Assembly (NCBI RefSeq): GCF_001593385.1
Contig: NZ_LUVZ01000043.1
Coordinates: 1-64,000, forward strand
Length of the DNA: 64,000 nucleotides
Source of the DNA: Chryseobacterium cucumeris
Lineage (GTDB): Bacteria; Bacteroidota; Bacteroidia; Flavobacteriales; Weeksellaceae
Reading direction: 5' to 3'
Every line of letters begins with the position of its first letter. Position 1 is the first letter of the stretch. The notes under the pieces are model-generated. The model ran no database searches. It had not been told where the DNA came from and saw only the letters and a list, made by a program, of their open reading frames with translations. This document shows positions 36,938 to 44,230 of this stretch, piece after piece. The position numbers and the translations under genes are program-made.

Positions 36938-37474
36938 TTATCTTCTTCTTTTACTTCCTGTGAAATTTCTTGTAGGGTCTTTTCTCAGTTCATTATTGGT
37001 TACTTTGATCTTCCCCATGCATTCATCAAGATCTCTTAAAACTGTTTTCTTCTGATACTCCACTTCAATGATCTTGGCTTTTAAAGTCATCATCGGTACA
37101 ATTTGCTTCATCAATAAAGCATAATGTTTAAAGCTCTGCACACTGTCTTTACCCATAATGTTTTTAGCATCTCTCACATTATCCATAATACTGGTTCTGA
37201 GAAACACTTCATTCTCCACCTTATTAATGCTAAGCTGGTTCATTTTGTCGTAAATATCATCAATGTGATCTTTAAGCACGTCACTTCGAAGCATCAGTTC
37301 TTTATAAGCTTCAGCTTCACGGCTAATCCCTTCGCGCTGTATGTCATAACTCTTAAAGAAGAGAAATAAGCACGTAAAAGATACAACCGACAAAACAACA
37401 AATGACAGAATAAACTTCCAAATGCCCGTTCTGACGTCAGATTTGTTTAATTTTTTTTCCCTGTTAGAAGACAT
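36938..37474 (-). CDS. tssO: TssO-like membrane protein, first of a pair
   Basis: The ATG at 37474 (MSSNREKKLNKSDVRTG) is chosen over one 23 codons upstream whose extra residues are unlike coding sequence. The 178-residue protein has a short basic N-terminus, a single membrane segment (about 20-42) and a long helical periplasmic part (DVLKDHIDDIYDKMNQLS), ending in a basic SKRRR tail. This corresponds to TssO of Bacteroidota T6SS. It is the first gene of the tssO-tssO-like-tssP-tssR operon and is divergent from the regulator gene at 37654. Confidence 0.65.
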   Translation of the reverse strand: MSSNREKKLNKSDVRTGIWKFILSFVVLSVVSFTCLFLFFKSYDIQREGISREAEAYKELMLRSDVLKDHIDDIYDKMNQLSINKVENEVFLRTSIMDNVRDAKNIMGKDSVQSFKHYALLMKQIVPMMTLKAKIIEVEYQKKTVLRDLDECMGKIKVTNNELRKDPTRNFTGSKRRR

Positions 37475-37653
37475 AATTTGCGATTTGTTTGGCCTGTGAA
37501 AATATAAAAAAAAAATTTTATGCACAATACGTAATTTCCCCAACCCTGTTTCGTGAAAACCCTGATTAAATTAATATTAATTTTCACTTTGATAAGTTTT
37601 TCATAAATTAGACCTCTGAATTTTAAATATCATTCGCCAAATCGATATTAAGA

Positions 37654-38325
37654 ATGAGTAAAATATTATCTAATACCGTACGTTTTTCCATTGCAGACAG
37701 TGATTTTTATTTTAAAAAAATAATGATCAAAACTCTTATGGAAAATCCTTTCTATATGCTTCTGAATGATTGTAACAATGGGCATGAACTGGTAAACAGA
37801 ATCTACAGAAGACAGGAAGATGTGTTCATTATTGAACTCTTCATGCCGGTATTAAGTGGAATTGAAGCTATTAAGTATATCAGAAAAAACAATACTGAAA
37901 CCCCTATTATTACGTATTCCGGCACTTATCAGGAAGATATGGCGGAAATCCTTTCGAAGATTCCCAATATTTATTACTGTCAGAAAAAAAGCACCATTAT
38001 AAAGGATATTATTAAAGGAAGTATTGTGTCTGACGACTTCGACTATCAGGCTTATTCCAAAGAATGGGAACAGCAACCTCTTGCTGTACAGGAATACATG
38101 GACAGGCAGAAAAAAGGACAGGAAGAGCTGTCACCGGCGGAAATACAGCTTATGAGATTCTGTTATGAAGGATTCAGTAATAAAGAAATTGCAGAAAAAC
38201 TGAATCTGAGTACCAGGACTATAGACACTTATATCAACAGGCTAACAGAAAAGCTGGGCTTAAAGACCAAACTTCATCTGATACGTTTCTGTGTAGAAAA
38301 CGGATATTATAATTCCAGTTTATAA
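37654..38325 (+). CDS. NarL/FixJ-type regulator with Glu in place of the phosphoacceptor Asp
   Basis: A 223-residue protein with a receiver domain (about 8-125) and a LuxR-type helix-turn-helix (about 145-215: LSPAEIQLMRFCYEGFSNKEIAEKLNLSTRTIDTYINRL). In the receiver the acidic pair is ADSDF, the switch Thr is in IITYSG and the Lys in YCQKKS, but the usual phosphoacceptor position reads FIIELFMP: Glu61 instead of Asp. Glu often mimics the phosphorylated state, so the protein may be constitutively active or ruled by expression or partners. It is divergent from tssO, which makes it the leading candidate for a T6SS regulator and for binding the tssD operators. Confidence 0.85.
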   Translation: MSKILSNTVRFSIADSDFYFKKIMIKTLMENPFYMLLNDCNNGHELVNRIYRRQEDVFIIELFMPVLSGIEAIKYIRKNNTETPIITYSGTYQEDMAEILSKIPNIYYCQKKSTIIKDIIKGSIVSDDFDYQAYSKEWEQQPLAVQEYMDRQKKGQEELSPAEIQLMRFCYEGFSNKEIAEKLNLSTRTIDTYINRLTEKLGLKTKLHLIRFCVENGYYNSSL

Positions 38326-38642
38326 AAAATTTTGATTTCACTAAAAAAATCAATTCCTCGTGATGTATGAGGACAGAGAAGAGGATTTCAAAATATTATA
38401 ATCAATATTAAAAAGTACTGTAAAGCCTGCTATAACCAGCATTTATTAAATTTTGTTCACCAAATTTCTGTACCTTTATCCGGCTGTATTATTTTATTGT
38501 TAAATAATCTTCACCACACCTTAATATAGTGTATACACAAAAAGTCCAACTCTTTGAATAAAAATATTTTGCCACTAATTTGCTAGTATTCAATTTTTTT
38601 AACTAAATTTGCACACCTAAAATTTAAAATTAAAATAAGGAA
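38326..38642 (+). other. Spacer between the regulator and HU genes
   Basis: This 317-base spacer is A/T-rich. The only clear element is the HU promoter at 38580-38611. A TACCTTTA box near 38470 is a weaker promoter-like match. No small gene or terminator is evident. Confidence 0.5.
38580..38611 (+). promoter_or_regulatory. Promoter of the HU gene
   Basis: TTG (38580-38582), 21 bases, then TAAATTTG (38604-38611), a full Bacteroidota consensus, about 31 bases before the HU start codon. Confidence 0.85.
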
Positions 38643-38933
38643 ATGACAAAGGCAGAATTGGTAAACACCATCTCAAATAAGTTGGGAACAGAAAAGAATG
38701 AAACACAGAAAGTTGTAGAAGCTTTTATGCAGGAGATCAGAACTTCTATGTATAATGGGGATAACGTTTATCTAAGAGGTTTTGGATCTTTTATCATTAA
38801 AACAAGAGCTGCTAAAACAGGAAGAAATATTTCTAAAAACACTGCAATTGAGATTCCTGCTCATAACATTCCTGCTTTCAAACCTTCAAAATCTTTTGTT
38901 GAGAAAGTAAAAACTAAAGTTGCAGTAAAATAA
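38643..38933 (+). CDS. hup: HU family nucleoid protein
   Basis: A DNA-binding protein of 96 residues. It has the helical base (MTKAELVNTISNKLGTEK), the GFGSF turn and the DNA-clasping arm with RNISKNTAIEIPAHNIPAFKPSK; the Pro at the arm tip is kept. HU bends DNA and compacts the nucleoid. It has a full-consensus promoter and a short leader. A gene for a 29-residue basic protein lies 43 bases downstream and is probably cotranscribed, which suggests that HU is coregulated with a ribosome-linked protein. Confidence 0.95.
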   Translation: MTKAELVNTISNKLGTEKNETQKVVEAFMQEIRTSMYNGDNVYLRGFGSFIIKTRAAKTGRNISKNTAIEIPAHNIPAFKPSKSFVEKVKTKVAVK

Positions 38934-38976
38934 GAACATTAACTGAATATTAACTAGTTACTAAAAAATTAAAATT

Positions 38977-39066
38977 ATGCCAAGCGGAAAGAAAAGAAAA
39001 AGACACAAGGTTGCGACTCACAAAAGAAAGAAAAGAAGAAGAGCAAACAGACATAAGAAAAAATAA
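38977..39066 (+). CDS. 29-residue AURKAIP1/COX24-like (mS38-like) basic protein
   Basis: ATG at 38977 and TAA at 39064-39066 give MPSGKKRKRHKVATHKRKKR..., 29 residues of which about two thirds are Lys, Arg or His. The K-R-x-x-x-H-K pattern matches the AURKAIP1/COX24 domain, whose mitochondrial member mS38 is a small-subunit ribosomal protein. Short proteins with this domain are annotated in Bacteroidota, where they are probably ribosomal. The frame is easy to overlook for its length. It follows HU by 43 bases and precedes a hairpin terminator. Confidence 0.8.
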   Translation: MPSGKKRKRHKVATHKRKKRRRANRHKKK

Positions 39067-39096
39067 TCTCTTTTTCTCGAGATTTACAATATAATA

Positions 39097-39145
39097 ATAT
39101 AGTTGGTGGATTTAAATTTTTAAAGTTCACTAACTATATTTTTGT
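39097..39145 (+). terminator. Terminator of the HU unit
   Basis: ATATAGTT and AACTATAT pair, with GTG/CAC continuing inside around an A/T loop containing TTTAAA twice; TTTTTG follows. Confidence 0.65.
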
Positions 39146-39301
39146 TTGCAACTATAAGATTCCGCGGAAAACGGAGGGTTTCAAATATTATTTTAATAAA
39201 CATATAATGATTTTCATTCAAAATCCTTATATTTAATAGATGAATTAATCGATAAAAAACATCCACTTCCTATAATCTTAACAATTTTATCTTATTAAAA
39301 A

Positions 39302-40861
39302 ATGAAGAAAGAACTAATAGTTTCGCATGAAGATGATCTTACAAAGATTGCGCTGCTGGAAGACGGAAGACTATGTGAACTTCATGAGCAAGAAGACAAA
39401 AGCGATTTTATAGTTGGAGATCTGTTTATAGGAAAAGTAAAAAAACTGGCACCCAATCTGAATGCAGCATTCGTCAATATCGGATATGACAAAGATGCAT
39501 TTCTGCATTACCAGGATCTGGGACCTCAGTATCTTACGTACAGAAAGTTTTTAAAAGATACTATTTCCAAAAAACAAAGCACTTCGAGCTTAAAAAATTT
39601 CGAGATACAACCCGAAATAGACAAAAACGGAACGGTAGACAAAGTAATTGCCAAGGACGATCTTGTTCTGTTACAAATTACCAAAGAACCTATTTCTACC
39701 AAAGGTCCAAGAATTTCTACCCAGATTTCATTAACAGGGCGTTTCCTGGTTTTAATTCCTTTTGACAATAAAGTTTCTATTTCCAAAAAGATCAGAAGTT
39801 CTGAGGAAAAAGAAAGACTGAGAACCCTTATCGACAGCATTAAGCCTGAAGGATTCGGAGTAATCATCAGAACGGTAGCAGAAGGAAAAAAAGTAGCAGA
39901 CCTGCATAATGACATGAACCAGCTGGTTCAGAAGTGGGAAAGCACTTTCAAAAACATCCAGAGAAATAAAGTTCCGTCTAAAGTTTTAAGCGAAGAAGAC
40001 AAAGCTTCAGCTATTCTAAGAGACAATTTTAATCAGGATTTCGTGAATATTATCTGCGACGATGAGCAAATGGTCAACGAAATGAAAAATTACATTGAAG
40101 TAATTGCCCCTGAAAAGAAAAACATTGTCCAGTTTTATGATTCTCATATTCCACTTCTGGAATATTACAATGTTGAAAAACAGCTTAAACAGAGCTTCGG
40201 AAAACACGTCAACATTCCGAGTTCCAAAGGAGCTTATCTTGTTATTGAACACACAGAAGCACTTCACGTAGTAGACGTCAACTCCGGAAACAATATTACT
40301 ACCGGAACTGCTGTCAACAAAGAGCATGCACTGAAAGTGAACAAAATGGCTGCTACAGAAATCGCAAGACAACTTCGCCTCCGCGATATGGGAGGTATCA
40401 TCGTTATCGATTTCATAGATATGCCGAATTCTGATCACAGAAGAGATCTTTACGAGCATCTTAAAGAGGAAATGAAGCGCGACAAAGCACGCCACAAAAT
40501 CCTTCCTCCAAGTAAATTTGGTCTGATCCAGATTACCAGACAAAGAAACCGTCCGGAAAAACAGATCGACACCAAAGAAGAAAACCCGAACAAAGACGGA
40601 GAAATTGTAGCTCCTATTGTTATCGTGGAAAGAATGGGTGAAACCTTAAGAAATATCCTGCAGAAAGAAAAAGGAAAAATCTACCTGCATGTACACCCAT
40701 TTGTGGAAGCCTACCTTACAAAAGGCATTAAAAGTATCCAGATGAAATGGTTTATCAAATACAAAAAGTGGGTAACCATTGTTCCAAGGGATTCTTTTAA
40801 ATATTTAGAATACAAAATCTACAATGCCAAAAAAGAAGAATTGATAGAATTCTCTAATTAA
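39302..40861 (+). CDS. rng: RNase G/E family endoribonuclease
   Basis: A 519-residue ribonuclease. The S1 domain lies near residues 37-130 (VGDLFIGKVKKLAPNLNAAFVNIG) with an insertion of about 30 residues; the catalytic DNase I-like part holds the two metal-binding aspartates in LHVVDVNSGN (Asp325) and IIVIDFIDM (Asp370), 45 residues apart. The region after GLIQITRQR, where E. coli RNase E and G have the zinc-link Cys-Pro-x-Cys, is KQIDTKEENPNKDGEIV without cysteine. The enzyme matures rRNA and decays mRNA. There is no C-terminal degradosome scaffold as in RNase E. It is transcribed alone. Confidence 0.92.
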   Translation: MKKELIVSHEDDLTKIALLEDGRLCELHEQEDKSDFIVGDLFIGKVKKLAPNLNAAFVNIGYDKDAFLHYQDLGPQYLTYRKFLKDTISKKQSTSSLKNFEIQPEIDKNGTVDKVIAKDDLVLLQITKEPISTKGPRISTQISLTGRFLVLIPFDNKVSISKKIRSSEEKERLRTLIDSIKPEGFGVIIRTVAEGKKVADLHNDMNQLVQKWESTFKNIQRNKVPSKVLSEEDKASAILRDNFNQDFVNIICDDEQMVNEMKNYIEVIAPEKKNIVQFYDSHIPLLEYYNVEKQLKQSFGKHVNIPSSKGAYLVIEHTEALHVVDVNSGNNITTGTAVNKEHALKVNKMAATEIARQLRLRDMGGIIVIDFIDMPNSDHRRDLYEHLKEEMKRDKARHKILPPSKFGLIQITRQRNRPEKQIDTKEENPNKDGEIVAPIVIVERMGETLRNILQKEKGKIYLHVHPFVEAYLTKGIKSIQMKWFIKYKKWVTIVPRDSFKYLEYKIYNAKKEELIEFSN

Positions 40862-40867
40862 AAAATT

Positions 40868-40900
40868 TAAAACCTTCAGTTGTACTGGAGGTTTTTTCGT
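40868..40900 (+). terminator. Terminator after the RNase G gene
   Basis: AAACCTTCAG and CTGGAGGTTT form a 10-bp stem with one G-T pair around TTGTA, followed by a T run. Confidence 0.9.
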
Positions 40901-40983
40901 TTTTATAATGTATTGCAAATATAGAACATGATTAATAATTTAAGTTTTGCCTCAAGACAATGGACGATTAGATTATTACACTA

Positions 40984-41001
40984 GGCGGGCTAAAGCCCAC
41001 C
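40984..41001. repeat. Short palindrome GGGCTaaAGCCC
   Basis: An inverted repeat GGGCT-AA-AGCCC in a context starting ACTAGGCGGG. The same phrase appears often in spacers of related genomes by memory. It has no T run, so it is not a clear terminator. Confidence 0.5.
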
Positions 41002-41041
41002 CTATTGATATCCAGATGTATAATAGTTGTTTAACAACAAT

Positions 41042-41115
41042 ATCTTTTATCTTTTATCTTTTATCTTTTATCTTTTATCTTTTATCTTTTATCTTTTATC
41101 TTTTATCTTTTATCT
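41042..41115. repeat. Heptanucleotide tandem repeat (ATCTTTT)n abutting a start codon
   Basis: About 10.5 perfect copies of the 7-bp unit ATCTTTT, ending in TATCT immediately before the ATG of the OsmC gene at 41116. The array therefore occupies the whole 5' untranslated region and ribosome-binding region. A change in copy number would move the promoter by multiples of 7 bp. Confidence 0.95.
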
Positions 41116-41583
41116 ATGAAAAACCACCATTATAAAATTACCGTCCAATGGACAGGAAATAAGGGAACAGGAACCAGCGGCTATAGAGACTACGAAAGAA
41201 ATCACACCATTTCAGCAGAAAACAAAGTTGTGATTGAAGGTTCATCAGATCCTGCATTCCGTGGTGACAGAACAAAACATAATCCGGAAGACATGCTGTT
41301 ATCTTCACTTTCCTCCTGTCATATGCTATGGTATCTTCATTTTTGTTCTGAAGCCGGCATTATCGTTACAAATTATACTGATGAAGCGACAGGTACCATG
41401 GTAGAAACAGCCAGTGGAAGCGGTCATTTTACAGAAGTAACTCTACACCCAACAGTAACAGTTGCTGAAGAATCTATGATTAAAAAAGCAGAACAACTTC
41501 ATCATAAGGCCAGCGAATTCTGCTTCATTGCCAACTCCGTTAACTTTCCGGTAAAGCATATCCCTACCACGTTAGTTAAATAG
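41116..41583 (+). CDS. OsmC/Ohr-type peroxiredoxin-like protein
   Basis: A 155-residue protein of the OsmC superfamily. The two family cysteines are Cys68 in SSLSSCHMLWYL and Cys136 in SEFCFIANS, spaced as in OsmC/Ohr enzymes that reduce organic hydroperoxides with lipoyl or thiol donors; Cys77 is extra. The Arg and Glu that position the substrate are in FRGDRTKHNPEDM (Arg49, Arg52, Glu58). It differs from true Ohr in the FRGDRTKHNPED stretch and fits the YhfA/OsmC-like branch. Its start codon abuts a heptanucleotide array, so expression may vary between cells. Confidence 0.88.
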   Translation: MKNHHYKITVQWTGNKGTGTSGYRDYERNHTISAENKVVIEGSSDPAFRGDRTKHNPEDMLLSSLSSCHMLWYLHFCSEAGIIVTNYTDEATGTMVETASGSGHFTEVTLHPTVTVAEESMIKKAEQLHHKASEFCFIANSVNFPVKHIPTTLVK

Positions 41584-41796
41584 TACCACATTTCAAAATA
41601 ACGTTTAAAAACAACGATGAATAATAGATTTCAACAATAATAACTCCAAAAAATTCCACAAAAAGAGAATTATTTAGCGAAAAATCAATAAAAATAATAT
41701 TTTATCATCAATAAAAACATAATAATTTGAAATTATTTGTCAATTTTGTTTAAAATATGAAGTTTTTTTCCTATTTTTATATAAACAAAATAAACC

Positions 41797-42447
41797 ATGA
41801 TGAAACCAAAATTGACTATTTTTGATGAACCGATGCTCTATACAGAAGGATTATCAAGACTACTTACTCAAAGCAAAATTTTTAGTACAATTGATATTTG
41901 CAATTCTCTAGAAAACCTCTCAAAACATTTAAAAGAAGAACCTCCGGAAATGCTTGTGATGAGTTCCAACATGCTTATGCTTTCAGAAATATGCAAGCTT
42001 GTGGAGACTATTATTGCAAAGCATAAAAATACCAAGATTACTATCATTGGAAGTTCATATGATGTGATTGACATCCGAAAACTCTTCAATAAAGGTATTA
42101 AAGCTTATCTGGATAAAAATTGTTCCTATGACGAATTTCTTAAATCCATCAATGTTTTACTTCTTAATGAGATCTATATCTGTGATCAGGCAAAGGAAAG
42201 AATGATCAATTTTATTAGTAATGAACAGGGAAAACCCAACCCTCACATCAAAGAACCTCTCACCCGCCGCGAAATGGAAATTCTCAAACTGATCTGTGAC
42301 GGATGCAGCAGTAAAGATATATCAGAAAAATTATTTATCAGTATCAATACGGTAGAAACACACAGAAAAAGAATTCTTTTGAAACTCAATGCGAAAAACT
42401 CAGTCGGAATTGTAAAATATGCGATCGAGAATCATATCATCGACTGA
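41797..42447 (+). CDS. LuxR-type regulator with degenerate receiver
   Basis: A 216-residue protein with a receiver-like domain (about 5-125) and a LuxR-type helix-turn-helix (LTRREMEILKLICDGCSSKDISEKLFISINTVETHRKRIL, about 150-190). The phosphoacceptor position is Ser (EMLVMSSNML, Ser56) instead of Asp, and the acidic cluster at the start is DE. The lysine (AYLDKN) and GSSY (Thr/Ser) are partly kept. It is thus a pseudo-receiver that cannot be phosphorylated in the normal way. It shares little sequence with the regulator at 37654. The nearest target candidates are the curli locus to the right and tssD operators to the left, both by context only. Confidence 0.85.
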   Translation: MMKPKLTIFDEPMLYTEGLSRLLTQSKIFSTIDICNSLENLSKHLKEEPPEMLVMSSNMLMLSEICKLVETIIAKHKNTKITIIGSSYDVIDIRKLFNKGIKAYLDKNCSYDEFLKSINVLLLNEIYICDQAKERMINFISNEQGKPNPHIKEPLTRREMEILKLICDGCSSKDISEKLFISINTVETHRKRILLKLNAKNSVGIVKYAIENHIID

Positions 42448-42468
42448 AAGACTTCCATGAATCACTCA

Positions 42469-42506
42469 AAAATTCCAGGCTTTAAAAAGTCTGGAATTTT
42501 TTTTAC
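42469..42506 (+). terminator. Terminator after the second LuxR-type gene
   Basis: AAAATTCCAGgC and GtCTGGAATTTT stem around TTTAAAAA, followed by a T run; the rest of the spacer to 42707 shows nothing recognisable. Confidence 0.9.
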
Positions 42507-42707
42507 TTCTGATTTTAATTAGTTCTTCAGTGAAATTTTTATTGTTACGTATAATCAAAGTCTGTAGAATAAAAAGTGAGGCAGAGAAACTAGAGACAAA
42601 ACATGAAAAACATATTTAATTAATTCTAAAAAATTGATCTCTAATGGTACAGATATGATCTCATACCTCACTTTAAAACTAAAACCTTGGACATTAAATA
42701 TTGTATC

Positions 42708-44219
42708 TTATTCATAATCCGGCATTTCTCCATTACTGAACAGTGTTGCCCTTGTCATATCGGTCAGCGTACTACTAAGGTCAATGACCATTATATTCCT
42801 TTGAGAAATATTGTCGTTGGAGGTATTCATGAATATAATCTGAGCATTATTTGGTGAGAACCTAGGATCGAGGTCATTCGTTCCCAGTACTTTTTCGCTT
42901 TCTGCAGAAATATCACTTACAGCATCTGTAACAAGGTTATAGATAAAGATATGTGAATCCAGCTGACGGTAATTTCCACTTCCATCCAAATATCCGGACA
43001 TATCACGGGTAAAGAGAAGAAGCTGTCCGTCTACAGAGAAGTTCAAGCCTCCGCTGGCACCTGCAGTACCTGACAATACCGTTTTAAGAACAGCACCATT
43101 TATATCTATTACATAAATTTTAGTATTGTATCCGTTATAATCATTGGTTTTCAATGCTATTTTACTACCATCATAGCTCCAGTCACATTCGGAGATCAGG
43201 CTTCCATCCGGAGTTGTATAGACTAAGCTCAAGCCACTTCCATCTTTATTAATTCTGTACAACTTATTAAAATTGGAGTAAATAAGCTCCTTACCGTTGG
43301 TACTCCATGCAAAGTCCATTTCATAGTTATTAAAGCCTGCAACAGCAACCGTTGTTACTTTAAAAGGATTGGAGCCATCCGGATTGGCAGTGTAAAGATG
43401 GGTACTTCCACCTTCCGTACGAAGGAATGCAATGAGACCTGCATTATTGTTTTTACGCGGTCGCCAGCTGTTATAGGAAGAACTGGTAAACTGGAAGTTA
43501 TTTCCCTGATCATCACTGGAAATAATCACAAAGTTTCCATTTTGTTTCTGAACGTAATGATACCTGTTGGCCGGAACTGTATTGGTAGTAAATTTACTGA
43601 TAGAGCTTAAAACTGGCTGGTGAATGCCGTCCGAAACAGACACCTGCCAGAAGTAACTTACACCAAACTTCAGATTTGAAAGCGTATAGTGGTTTGCTGT
43701 CAAATCATTAACCTGAATCACATTAGTGTCAAGATTATTTTTAATGGTCAGACTGTATCTTAATACATCTGCTGTATCGGGATCTGTTGCGCTCCAGGTT
43801 AATTCGACGCTCAAAGGTTGATTTACTGCGTTATCTATCGGACTTAGCAACTGTGGTGTAGCGGGAGGAGAATTCAATGAAGTATCATCATCCATCTCAA
43901 AAACTACCGTTACCACCTGATTTTGATTTTGTATATTGACTGACTGAAAGCTTGTGATATATCCTGAAAGTTCTGCTTTTACAGAATAATTCCCTATCGG
44001 CATGGCAGCGATTTCAAATGAACCGTCTGTACCACTGAAAACCGTTTGTGTCGTAGGATTTGTAAATATCTTCACATTAGAAAGCGGCACATTGCTACCC
44101 CTTTTCACGACTTTTCCTTTTAACATTCCTGTTTGCGCCTGTTCTACAAGGTCTTCATTGCATGAAACCAGACAAAAAGCAAAGATGAGTATGCTGAATA
44201 TTTTAATTATAGTTTTCAT
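42708..44219 (-). CDS. Curli-locus lipoprotein with carboxypeptidase-regulatory-like domain and beta-propeller
   Basis: A 503-residue lipoprotein (signal MKTIIKIFSILIFAFCLVSC, Cys20). Residues 32-110 form a CarboxypepD_reg-like beta sandwich (GMLKGKVVKRGSNVPLSNVKIFTN...), residues 115-215 a fibronectin-III-like domain (PATPQLLSPIDNAVNQPLSVELTWSA, WQVSVSDG), and residues 225-503 a TolB-like beta-propeller with WSTNGKELIYSNF, WSYDGSKIALKTN and FSPNNAQIIFMN repeats. It is the last gene behind csgG, 11 bases downstream. A surface-exposed partner of the curli secretion pore or fibre is the natural inference. Confidence 0.8.
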   Translation of the reverse strand: MKTIIKIFSILIFAFCLVSCNEDLVEQAQTGMLKGKVVKRGSNVPLSNVKIFTNPTTQTVFSGTDGSFEIAAMPIGNYSVKAELSGYITSFQSVNIQNQNQVVTVVFEMDDDTSLNSPPATPQLLSPIDNAVNQPLSVELTWSATDPDTADVLRYSLTIKNNLDTNVIQVNDLTANHYTLSNLKFGVSYFWQVSVSDGIHQPVLSSISKFTTNTVPANRYHYVQKQNGNFVIISSDDQGNNFQFTSSSYNSWRPRKNNNAGLIAFLRTEGGSTHLYTANPDGSNPFKVTTVAVAGFNNYEMDFAWSTNGKELIYSNFNKLYRINKDGSGLSLVYTTPDGSLISECDWSYDGSKIALKTNDYNGYNTKIYVIDINGAVLKTVLSGTAGASGGLNFSVDGQLLLFTRDMSGYLDGSGNYRQLDSHIFIYNLVTDAVSDISAESEKVLGTNDLDPRFSPNNAQIIFMNTSNDNISQRNIMVIDLSSTLTDMTRATLFSNGEMPDYE

Positions 44220-44230
44220 AGTTCATGTTT

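Noticed and set aside
40947..41135. Repetitive frame translating the ATCTTTT array (FIFYLLS units)
   Set aside because: It is only the in-frame reading of a 7-bp array, which gives 7-residue units every 21 bases; no start signal.
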